A DNA stretch of 64,000 nt, taken from Acridotheres tristis (Eukaryota > Chordata > Aves > Passeriformes > Sturnidae). The stretch's first letter is position 1, and each line of letters opens with the position of its first letter. Below the pieces are notes generated by a model that was not told where the DNA came from, did not search any database, and saw only the letters and a program-made list of their open reading frames with translations. Shown here piece by piece: positions 25,601 through 35,000 of this stretch. The stretch spans positions 5,394,001 through 5,458,000 of the forward strand of contig CM072886.1 of the NCBI GenBank assembly GCA_037013685.1. Reading direction: 5' to 3'. Both the position numbers and the translations under genes were made by a program.

Positions 25601-27265
25601 AAAGACTCTTCTGTAGCTCCATAGCACAGATGAACACATTCATATGCAAATAATATAACTGATTGACTAAAACCTACCCAAAATATTTTTGTATGCTACA
25701 AACCTTTGGGTTTAATAATTTCTGTATCCCAAGAATATACCTACATGGAAAGGCAGTGAGCTGACTGCAGAAAAGTTACTGCTGGAGTTCCCTAACTGTA
25801 AATGTAGGACTTATTTTATTTAATACTTTAATGATTTACTTTTGCATTGCAGAACAGAAAGTCTGTAATTTTTAGGGAGAGTTTGTCTTGCTTAATCTAA
25901 AAAAACAAAGGTTGGCTACTGGTACAACAGGATGTAGCAAACAATGAATGAAAATGGCCATTAATTATAAGAGAAAATAGTTATAACCCGTCCATGAAAG
26001 AAATGATGTTGAAAATCAGAGACTTTGTAACCTTTACAGAAGGGGCAGGTGTTTTATGGGATGTGTGTGAATGAGTTGAAAGCAGCAGATGAACTGTGAT
26101 CCAGGACCCAAATGCTTTCAGCATCTCAACAGCTGCTGCTACTGCAGGTACCTCACACAAAACCAAAAAGGCTTTGGGATTGCTGTGTTACTGTGTCCAG
26201 ATCCTGGAACAGCTTTCCCATGGGTGAGTGGGAGGAAACTTCCTGCTTTTAAATAAATTACTGAGAACTGGAATGAAACAGAACTCGTAGCTGTTCAACA
26301 GAGCAACTGACCTCATGAACCTGTATGCCCTTTACAGTTCTAGATTTCTGGATACAAAAACATGCTGTAGATTTTATATTTTGGAGGGGAGAAAAAAGGA
26401 ATAAAAGCTGGGCAAGACAGCTGCAGGGTAGTTTACCCTGGTGATAGATCAAGGTCTGCTGGTTCCATGAGTCAGAGAAATGGAAAGATACAGGTAATGT
26501 GAAGGAATTAACAGAAAAGGAAAAGGGGGCAAAAAGGCAGATGAGAAAGAAAAGGAGAGTGATGCCTCTGAGGCTCAGGCTGGCCAAGGGAGAGGGGAGG
26601 AGGCACAGAGCTATGCAGAACTGGAGAATATCAGAGGCTGGAAATCGGAACTGCTGAGTTCATGCATTACCAGGAACTGAAGAAACCACTTTTATTAAGA
26701 CACCTTTGCTATGTGGGAGGCTGGATAAATGCCCTGGGAGTGCTCCCCTTCCTTTTCTACTCTCTGAGCTGGGGCAGGAGGTGTGATAGCAACCTGTGCT
26801 ATTAGTCACCAGCTGTCCCCGTCATCTCAGACTCCAGAGGCAGCAGGAACTCAGAACTCCTGCAGCTCAGACTGTGAATTTCTTTTTTATATGGTCTCTT
26901 TGGCTGCTAACACTCTCATCAGCTCTTCTTAAGGGAGATGAAAAAAAATCCACAATAAAATTTTGTCCATCTCTGGGGTGGTATCTCAGCAGTGCATCCT
27001 GGGATCCAAAGCCATTACAAAAATCACTTTGAAAGTAGTGCAAAGATTAGTAACTATTTGGGTAAATCAGAAGGGAGACACCACCTTTAAATTCCCAGTG
27101 CCCTCTCAGCCAAAATCTGAAGTAAACTGAAGGGAAAAGCCGTGTTCTCATTCTGTCCCCCAGCATGGACACACACACTGCAGCCCATCAGCTGTAACAC
27201 AAGGCACAGTCCACACACAGCCCTGTACATTTCCCAGTGGAAAACTGGACACAAACTTTACTTAC
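22649..27265 (-). other. PRKAG2: PRKAG2 intron 4, part following the exon 4 donor
   Basis: The intron starts with the strong GTAAGT donor at 27265 on the minus strand. The rest is ordinary sequence with a T run near 24530 and no recognised element or exon. Confidence 0.6.
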
Positions 27266-27480
27266 TGGTTTTGAGGTAGCACAGGGAGCTGGTGTCATGA
27301 TGGGAGGCTTGGCTGCGCTTTGTGATGGAGGCAGAGAAAATCTCTGCCCTGTGTCTGGAGGCGAGGAACAGTGAATCCGTGTTTCCAGTCTCTCAGGCTC
27401 GTGCTTGTAAGATTCCAGAGGAAACGTGGGCTGCTTGGTCACTTGTGTTGGGGTAGATGGAGAAGAGGAGAGGCCAGAGG
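27266..27480 (-). CDS. PRKAG2: PRKAG2 exon 4: Ser/Thr/Pro-rich N-terminal region of gamma-2
   Basis: This 215-nt exon encodes the last two bases of one codon followed by 71 full codons. It begins [16 protein letters not shown], continues [14 protein letters not shown] and [10 protein letters not shown], and ends ATSKP. The stretch is almost identical to human gamma-2 just upstream of its CBS core in the first half and looser in the second half. The region is low-complexity, Ser/Pro-rich and probably disordered, a typical place for phosphorylation. The acceptor is CTGTTCACAG|CCT, and the donor is an excellent CCA|GTAAGT at 27266/27265. The entry phase lets a preceding exon ending in A make Thr (human TSGLSSS), or one ending in G make Ala, as the candidate exon at 34384-34480 does. 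The exit phase is 0, matching the exon at 6976-7057. The exon is 3 nt shorter than I remember for human, so the frame is kept. Confidence 0.95.
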
Positions 27481-30400
27481 CTGTGAACAGCAATAATGAC
27501 CAAAGATCAGTTCAGGTAAAAAGCAGAGGGAGATCTCAGCTTTAGAGAAATCCTGTACTTCTTAATCACATTTCCCCAAACTAAAAGTAGGGATCTCACC
27601 TCCTTGTTTACAGAAGGGAATCTGTGCCTTGCCATTAAAACCCTTTTAAGCTGGTTGACCTGTCTGATCCACTACAGGGAGGCACAGTGGCAAGATGGGA
27701 GTGCTGGATGTTTGTGATGTATTAACCTCCTGTCTGATTGCTTATTTCTAAAATGACACTCAGCACGGGTATTACTTTATTGTTATCATTTTAATACTCC
27801 TGTGAGTCTCAGGATTACCTTTATCTCATGGCACGTGGCTCAAAACCTTTAATGTTGTTTTTTTTTCTTCTTTTTCATTTATTTTATCAGTAACTCAGCC
27901 AGCAGTTAAAATACAATTAGGAGCACAGACAAAAACAACAGGGCATATTTCTCCTGAGCCTCAGTTTGCTTTCTGTAAAGCTCTTGTACAACCTTTGCAC
28001 AAACTAAAATTGTTTTCAGCTGCCTTTGAGGAGAAAGATTGATCTTATCTATTGCCAAAAATCAGTGTCAGCAGCAGATAATTTCTCTTGTGAGCACCCT
28101 GTTTTTATTTGACATGTGTATGTACCCCAGCCGTATTTTTGATTATGTTCCTAGGGCAGCTCTGAATTGTGGACAAACAGATTTGAGCTGTGTTTATTTC
28201 CCACTTAAGAACCAGCAGACATCTGCCACCTGTCAGAAAATTCAGGTTCCAACATCTGTGTTTCTGGGTACATGTACATCAGCAAACCAAGGGTGTTCTC
28301 TGGTTCCAGCATAAATCAGGACAGACTTAGATCATAAAAACCATGAGGCTGAACTGGGATATGTATTTTTAAGTGGGCTGTAAGACCTCTGAATTTGGCT
28401 CATTTCTTGTGCTTCCATACATTTGTGTAGATGATCAGTTAGTCCAAAGGGGACTCAAGCTCATCAAAAGAGAGCAGATTAATGAACATAAAGTCCCAGG
28501 CCACTCAAAGGAGTGTTTGAGAACATAATGTTGCATTTTCATGGTAAATCTGGCTCCTTGCTGTGAGCTTTCAGGGCTCCATCAGAGATTATTGCACCAG
28601 AAGTTTTTTCCTAAGTTCCTACACTTGGAACACTGGCTATCCAACAACTCAGGGAGGGATCTATTACTTGAAGAAATTATCACTCCTGACATATCTGGGG
28701 AAGAGTTAGCATTCTGTGTTTAAAGGAATTAACATGTAATATGGGTAACTGTTCTTTACCTATTATTCTTCTTTGAAAACAACCTTTCTTGATGGCTTTT
28801 ACATAATAAGAGACTTAACTCTATTATTATAGAGTCACTCAACATGAAATCTGCAAAATAATTATCCTCTAATATGTTTTATTAATAGTGGGTTTAGTGG
28901 TACAGGATACTGTATTTATTTCTTTCAAAGAAAGTCTTAATTCTCACTGATAAATTTTAGCTTTGCTGGAATCAAAAAGGACCCCCTACTCAGTCCCTAT
29001 CTTTGGTCCTTTTCCAAACTTGCAGCTGGACTTCCATTTAATTTGATTTTTAAGGAGCACTGCAGCCCTGCCAGTCAAGCAGCAATACCACAGGCCCAGA
29101 GGAGGCTGGGGTTGGGGGCAGGTACAGATGTTGGCAGATGTGACATGCCATGGAGTGAGGCAAGAATAACCACCCTGGCATTTTGAATGTCCTCAACCCC
29201 TGCTCATTTCAGGGGGGCTGGAGAGAATTTCCACTTCCTTAAGGATTGAAAGGACACCTAACTTGCCTGTTCACTTTTTGCTTACAGACAAATTTAAATA
29301 AGCAATTCTGGGGAAGATGCTCCTCTGTGTTTTTATGGAACAAATGTTCCCTGAGTGCTCAGATTGGGGGTTGAGAGAGCTGTAATTGATGCAAATGGAA
29401 AACCACTAAAAGGGAGAAAAACACCATTAGATCTTCAAGTCTTGCTGCTGGGATGTGTTCATTGTGTGCTAATGTATTCAGCAAGTCCACAAGAACCATT
29501 TCCAGTGCAGAGAGGCTCTGCCAGAAGAGCTTTTACCAGACATACAGAAACCACACACTCAGCAGCCAAGCAAGGCTGGCCTGCCAAGTGCAGAGGACAT
29601 CTGTAGGACACAGGGACGAGTGGATCAAATGGGACCAGGGAAGTGCCATCTCTTACATACTGTGAAAGCTGCTGTCACCTCCTCACAGACATGTAACAGC
29701 CCAGGCAGGACAGACAGCGTGGTGTCCATCTTACAAGGATGTTCACTGGTGGTGCATCTCCGTTTGGATGCCAGCCTTGGATACTTGGCAGGAGTTTTTA
29801 TGGATGAAGAGCATCTGTGACCCCAGCACACTGAGCCCTAGAACTGTTTGTTCCAACCAGGCACTTCAAACATAAAGTACTCACTGTGAGGCACACCCTA
29901 ATACATCTGAGATCCAATTTGTCTGTGACTCAGTTTCTGCACAGAGTTGGAGGGAAAAATATAATTATTTTGCAGAGTACTAGATAAAATTAATGTAATT
30001 AAGCTTTTCAGTCTTTTAGAAGCCTCCCTCATAGCATTATTGTGGTATCTGTGTTATTTACATTTGTACAATACTGAGATTGAAGTCATAATCACATAGG
30101 AAGTGCTTAATTTTTTACGAATATTACAACAAAATACTTTTGGCTGCTGTGATACAGCCCAACACCCTAAACCCTATGAAGTCTTTTTATAAAGCCTTCC
30201 ACATCAAAGAATGAAAATCTGTAATATATCTCCAGAACAAAATCAATTCAGGAGTAACAGGACTTTGTATTAACATTAGGCCTATTGGACTGACAACTGA
30301 ACAGCAGCACTGGTATAAATATATTGTTATCTGTACATTCAGTCAATGTCCTGCTCTACTACAGCAGAAGGAATCCAGTGAAGAGACAAGATACAGATCT

Positions 30401-30732
30401 AACCCATGGCTAAAAACAGTTTATTTGGGATAATGTATTTAAAACAATTAAGCAGGGAAAACCAGACAACAATTCAGGATTCTTCTGTAATGGAGCAGAA
30501 ACAATTCAGTATGTATGTAGGATTTGAAGGATAACGAAACTTTGACATTGGCTACAAACCCTACTAGTTCTAGTAACAATATGAACAAAATGTGGTGTTT
30601 TCATGTTATGAAACTAAATAGCTGTCACATTTTTTATAGCAGAAAAGAATTTTAGAAAAAAATTAAAAAGAGAGGAAAAGGTCTTGCAGATTGGTTGCTG
30701 TGTCTCTGGCTAACAAAAGGGTTTGTCCTTTG

Positions 30733-30799
30733 GGGTTGGAACTGGATGATCTTTAAGGTCTCTTCCAACCCAAAACATTTGATGTTTCAATGATTCTAT
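30733..30799 (+). mobile_element. short CR1 LINE 3' end fragment
   Basis: GGGTTGGAACTGGATGATC, then TTTAAGGTCTCTTCCAACCC, and near the end AATGATTCTAT match the last about 65 bp of a CR1 element in the plus direction. It is a severely 5'-truncated insertion. Confidence 0.88.
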
Positions 30800-32065
30800 A
30801 TTTCCTATTGATTAACCCTATCCAGTTCTGAAAAAAACAAGAGTTTTGCTTTGTTCTGATTCATTCTCACATTACCTTTCTTGGGACAAAACAAGAGCAA
30901 ATAAAGAGAATAACTTTGTGGTCTCTGAATTGATGAATCATAAGTATAATATTTGCATAACTGATTATGCATACGAATAAGAATATTCATGAGATTCACA
31001 TGGATATGTGGTTCGAAACAACCTTCATATTCCAACTTTACATGGAATGTGTATGTGAGATCCTGACAGAACTAGATAGCACTAGACTTTGAGCAGAATG
31101 GGGCTGTCTCCAGCTGCCTTTCCCCTGTGACAGGGACAGCAATCAGGGATGGCCCAGCACTCAGTTCTGTGCCCCTGTTTGAGCAACTTCAGCTGGGATC
31201 AAGGCATTTATCATGGGTGGGATGCAAGAGCCCCAAGCAGTGCTGCTGCAATGGCAGTGCCCACACCTTTGGCTCAGCTCACACCCAGCACTGGCTGGTA
31301 CAGACATACAGAACCAATTTCTCCAGGTATTTACAACAATTTCTCTTAAATAAAGCCCTTATTTTGCACAGCATTAAGTTTTTCACCCACATGCTTGGGC
31401 ATTCTGATCCAAACCAGCCCTCCACTGATACATAACAGGAAAGGATGAAGTGCTGTGCTGTCACCCGTCTACTCCCAGGGGAAGAAGGGTGGATGCCCTC
31501 ATACATTTCCTACATTCCCAGGGTGACACCCACAATGAGTTCTGTCACCTACATTTCATGCCTGACCTGGCAGGATGCATCTGGTGGTTTCTGGGAGGCA
31601 GGATGCTCACAGCCCAGTGATTCCTGCCAAAGCCTTCCTTTTCATCAGCCCTTTTCCAGAAGGAAAAACAGCTGCTGCCCCCATGAACCTTTGGAGCCAC
31701 CTGCCCCCATAAGATGCTGGAAGGGATTTCAGGGATGTGCTAACACTCCTTTAGAGAGGTTTGGCTTCGGGGGACAGTAATAGAGTCACACTCCCCATTG
31801 AGGGCCCTAAGGATGGAGCCAGCAGCCTGCCCTCAAACTTTTACATTTGTGTGCTAAAGGTGCTGAGATGGGAGAGAGTTACTGGCCATGAAAATGAAAT
31901 TGCTCTTTGCACTTTCCTTAGGAATCACACTTCAGTATTCTCTCATCCTGTACCTGATCAAGCAAATAATACCACTGCTAATACATAAAATTGTGGCTAA
32001 AACAGTTTTCTGAGTTTATATATGTAGACATATTCATTTACCATTTAGAGTGAAACTTCTCAGCA

Positions 32066-32140
32066 AAAAAAAATCAAACCAACAAGCAAACAAACAAAAA
32101 AAAACCCAAAACCAAACCAAAGCAAAGAAACCCCAAAAAG
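32066..32140 (+). repeat. A/C-rich low-complexity tract
   Basis: A-rich sequence with CAAACAAACAAA and AAACCAAACC blocks, similar in style to the tract at 11553-11697. No flanking element was recognised. Confidence 0.8.
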
Positions 32141-33042
32141 GAATTTCCATTTGCAGTGTCTCCATGTGACACTTTTTGTCTTGACTTTTTCCCAGGACAA
32201 CGCTGTCCTTTCATTTGCATTCTCAGCTGGCAGTGAAACAGAGAAGGCAGCAGGCTGTGGCTGCTGAATTTTAAGTACCCTGCAGCACAAGGGAATCTGA
32301 GTTGAGCTGCTGGTTCATTAAGCTGATTCACTCTTCAGACACAATGCTATGTTAATTCTGACACATAAGCAAATCAATGCAAATTATGTGAAATGAGGTT
32401 TAATGCCACTTAATGGCAGTAAAGCTCTGAACCCATCAACAGGTAAATGGCTACTGCCAGTTTCCATCCAAACAGTGACATGGGCACTATGTGTTGTAAA
32501 ATACCCGTTAGTTTTAAAAATAGTAAATTAAGTCTGCAGAGTAAACCTGAAGAGTTATTGTACCAAAAAATAGCATGGATACTGCCCAGGAAATTTCCTG
32601 TGTTATCTAAGATTGCCACTTACACACCAGTTCAGGTGCCTGCCACCATATAAGAATTCCAGCTCCTACTCTTGAACCCTAAAGCCTTTAGCTGTGATTG
32701 ACACTGTATCACCCATATAATGGCCAGGCCTTCCAGCCCTTCCAAGCTCCCTGGTTCCAGCTGAGCAGCATCTATCCCAGCTGCATTAGCAAATGCACTT
32801 TTTTCAATCTTACTTAAACAGCTCCATGGCTTTCCATGTAGTGGGTACACCACTCAATGGGAAACTTACTTGTTTGCAAAAACACGTTTCTGATGCTTTC
32901 ATGAATCAGAGGAAGATAAAAATACACCTCTTAAGTAATTAAAATATCATATGCCCGAAAATTTCACAGGAAAATTTATATTTTTGAAACTAAAAAAAAA
33001 ATAAATCTAAAACATCTAATTTATTTATAGTAGTTTGAAAAG

Positions 33043-33060
33043 TAGTAGTAGTAGTAGTAA
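33043..33060. repeat. (TAG)n microsatellite, about six units
   Basis: A short run of AGT/TAG units, followed a few bases later by a small perfect hairpin ACCACTT-CTT-AAGTGGT at 33066-33082. Confidence 0.85.
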
Positions 33061-33737
33061 AGGAAACCACTTCTTAAGTGGTCTCAGCCATAGAAATATC
33101 TGACCCTGAAAGCTCCAGCTTTTGTTTCAGATGCTGTTTCACTTTGTAAAACCAAAACCAAAGCCCCATTGGTGTCCAAAATTCAACCTATCCTACTCCA
33201 CTTGTGCTCTATTTATGCTCCAAAACCACACTTGTATCTGTGGAATCTGCAATGTAACACCTTTCCCTCATAAAACTGAGAAAATTAGTAGCTGAAGAGT
33301 TTAACTAGCAAAGTTTTGAAAATTGCTCTTCTTTCTGAAGATCTCAAGGCCCTATTATGAGGAAAGGCTGATCAGGAGAAACTCTTGTCTGTATCCTTTA
33401 AAAAAGATGATGCTGTCTGAAGATCTCTCCTGCAATGATGCTTAGACAGAGCATCTTCCACATTGGTTATCTTACATTTGTTAAATGTACTTGTCAAATC
33501 TGGAGAGACTTGACAAATTACGTCAGCCCATAAAGCAATAAACACATGAGATCCAAGACCAGAAATCCTGCTGGAGAGCATCCCTCCGGATGGGCTTTTT
33601 CTAGTTCTCATTGGCAGCAAGGTTCCAGCCTGGCTTCTAACTACTAATTTTCTGCCAATGCTTCTCCTTTATCTTGCAAATACTGGAGAAAAGACCACGG
33701 CCAAATAATTCAGAGCAAAGAAAGGGGGATCACTCAC

Positions 33738-33899
33738 AAGCTTGATGGCAAAGAATGGCTTCTTTTTGAGACGGCCAAATGCACATTCCATTGCTGTTGG
33801 ACAGCCTGACAGGTGATGAATGAAGAGGTCCTGGTAATGGTTGAGGTAGTCACTGAATAAGTGCCTGGGCTGGCACGAATAATTAACTCGGCATGGTAA
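33738..33899 (-). other. open frame of 54 codons ending at a GTGAGT donor-like site
   Basis: Between an in-frame TAA at 33902-33900 and a GTGAGT site (donor GT at 33737-33736), the minus strand is open for 54 codons. It contains HLFSDYLNHYQDLFIHHLSG and, further on, AMECAFGRLKKK. The AFGRLK motif followed by a basic run is reminiscent of PIF/Harbinger-type transposases (ALP1-like or HARBI1-like nucleases). The match is short and the usual RWR continuation is missing. There is no acceptor I trust and no start before the internal Met. It could be a transposase relic, an unannotated exon or chance. Confidence 0.22.
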
Positions 33900-34077
33900 T
33901 TATACTGAGAGACTCAGCACCAAGACTTCGTCAGACACCAGATGGCTGCGGCCAAGACTCAGTCAGAAACACAGACAACGTGTACCTTGCCAGCACAAGT
34001 GCCAGTGAGAGGAGAAAAGTGTTAACAGAGATCCTCAGCAGGTAACAGCCTGATGGGGAAACATCCCGGAGTGTCGC

Positions 34078-34291
34078 TGTAAGGCCGGGGAGCGGCGAAG
34101 AAACACAGCAACACGGACTTCGTCCAGAAAGCAGAAGGAGCGATTTATTGCAGAAGTAGACACGTTTTTATAGACTGGTTCGCTGAACGAGAGGATAGAA
34201 TAAGCTCATTGGTCCAAGGAAGGCAACACCTCTTGTAAACATGCTTTTACCAAAACATCACGTTCCTCACACACTCACCCTGTCAACAACA
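34078..34291 (-). mobile_element. LTR-like element (solo LTR candidate)
   Basis: On the minus strand the block begins TGTTGTTGACAGGG. It has a CCAAT box (GACCAATGAGC near 34210), a TATAAAAA box near 34171, and an AATAAA signal near 34148. It ends CGGCCTTACA, so it carries the TG...CA ends and internal order of a retroviral LTR of about 214 bp. I could not match target-site duplications, and no gag, pol or env frame flanks it, so the ends are provisional and it is best read as solitary and old or partial. It lies within intron 3, about 90 bp past the donor of the candidate first exon and in the sense orientation of PRKAG2. The polyadenylation signal could in principle truncate transcripts. Confidence 0.6.
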
Positions 34292-34383
34292 CCAGGTTCT
34301 AAACTTTGTTATTAATTCTTTCCCTTCTGTTTTCCTTTGAGTAGCTTGGGAAAACTCAGACTACTGCCTTCCCTGACTCTCAC

Positions 34384-34480
34384 CACCATCCACACTGGAG
34401 AACCAGGAGAAAGAGGTCTGGGCACGGATTTCTACGAGAAACACACACACGAGCAAAGAATGCTTCACCCTCCTGAGCAT
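34384..34480 (-). CDS. PRKAG2: candidate PRKAG2 alternative first coding exon (gamma-2-3B type)
   Basis: This is a 97-nt open exon: ATG at 34480-34478, 32 codons, then one base before a GTGAGA donor (GGTG|GTGAGA, donor GT at 34383-34382). The peptide starts MLRRVKHSLLVCVFLVE and ends FSSVDG, so it has a basic start and a short hydrophobic core. An in-frame TGA lies two codons upstream of the ATG, which fixes the start. The leftover G joins CC of the exon at 27480 to give Ala, then [10 protein letters not shown] in frame. From memory, mammalian PRKAG2 has an alternative first exon (3B) in intron 3 encoding a unique N-terminus of 32 residues. The length, intron, phase and upstream CpG island all fit. 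I cannot recall the mammalian peptide well enough to compare it. An (AC)5 run lies inside the coding part. The hydrophobic stretch resembles a weak signal or membrane anchor, but targeting is not shown. Confidence 0.62.
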
Positions 34481-35000
34481 CCATCACCCACAGAGCGCGG
34501 GGTCAAGAAGTTTGCGTGTATCAGCTTTTCACTTTGGCCAGGCAACTCCGACAGCAGAGCAGGAGGAGCTGAGGAGGGCCGTGTCCCGAAGGGCTCCGGC
34601 TGCACACAGAGCCGGGATGCCGGTAATGGGATGTGACATCCCGCATCCCGCCTGGGGACCACCGCTGCGCTAGGACAAAAGCGAGCTGCGCAGCGCTGCG
34701 GTACCCATCCAAAAAGTCACTAAAATGAAAATCCATCACTCCTCCTCATTCAAACCGCGCTGCAGAGACGCGTGACATCTGTGCATCCCGCGTCTCTGAT
34801 GCGAGCCAGACGAGCGATGAGCGAAAGCCAAGCCAGGCGTGGCAGCTGTCCCGTATGGATGTGCCGGCAGCGCTGAGAGCCCAACCCGCGCTGCCCTCCC
34901 GGCCCCGTGTCCGCCGGGCACAGCCCCGCACACAGCGCGGGATGCACATGGTACCCTGCTGGTCAGAGCCGGCTGCTGGGAGCAACAATGCCCACAGCGG
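34470..35000 (-). promoter_or_regulatory. PRKAG2: second CpG island, presumed promoter of the intron-3 first exon
   Basis: About 530 bp stand out from AT-rich intron by dense CpG dinucleotides (several dozen by eye), for example around 34660-34700, 34755-34830 and 34880-34945. The coding exon ending at 34384 lies at its downstream edge on the minus strand, as a 5' UTR and promoter should. No TATA box is obvious at a useful position. CpG islands in the middle of large introns usually mark an alternative promoter, and the exon beside this one gives that reading a concrete target. The start of transcription and any additional non-coding exon are unknown. Confidence 0.6.

Larger units (their letters stand above)
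27481..33737 (-). other. PRKAG2: PRKAG2 intron 3, part before exon 4
   Basis: It ends (minus direction) in TTATTGCTGTTCACAG at the exon 4 acceptor, with possible branch sites in CTGAACTGATC about 25-35 bases upstream. It holds a CR1 end fragment near 30733, an A/C-rich tract near 32066 and a short TAG microsatellite near 33043. No other exon was recognised. Confidence 0.6.

Noticed and set aside
34521..34739. Minus-strand frame beginning MMDFHFSDFLDG as the alternative first exon
   Set aside because: It lies in the right CpG island but has no acceptable splice donor in the phase needed for exon 4. The frame at 34480-34384 has both the donor and the phase, so this one is more likely 5' UTR or upstream sequence.
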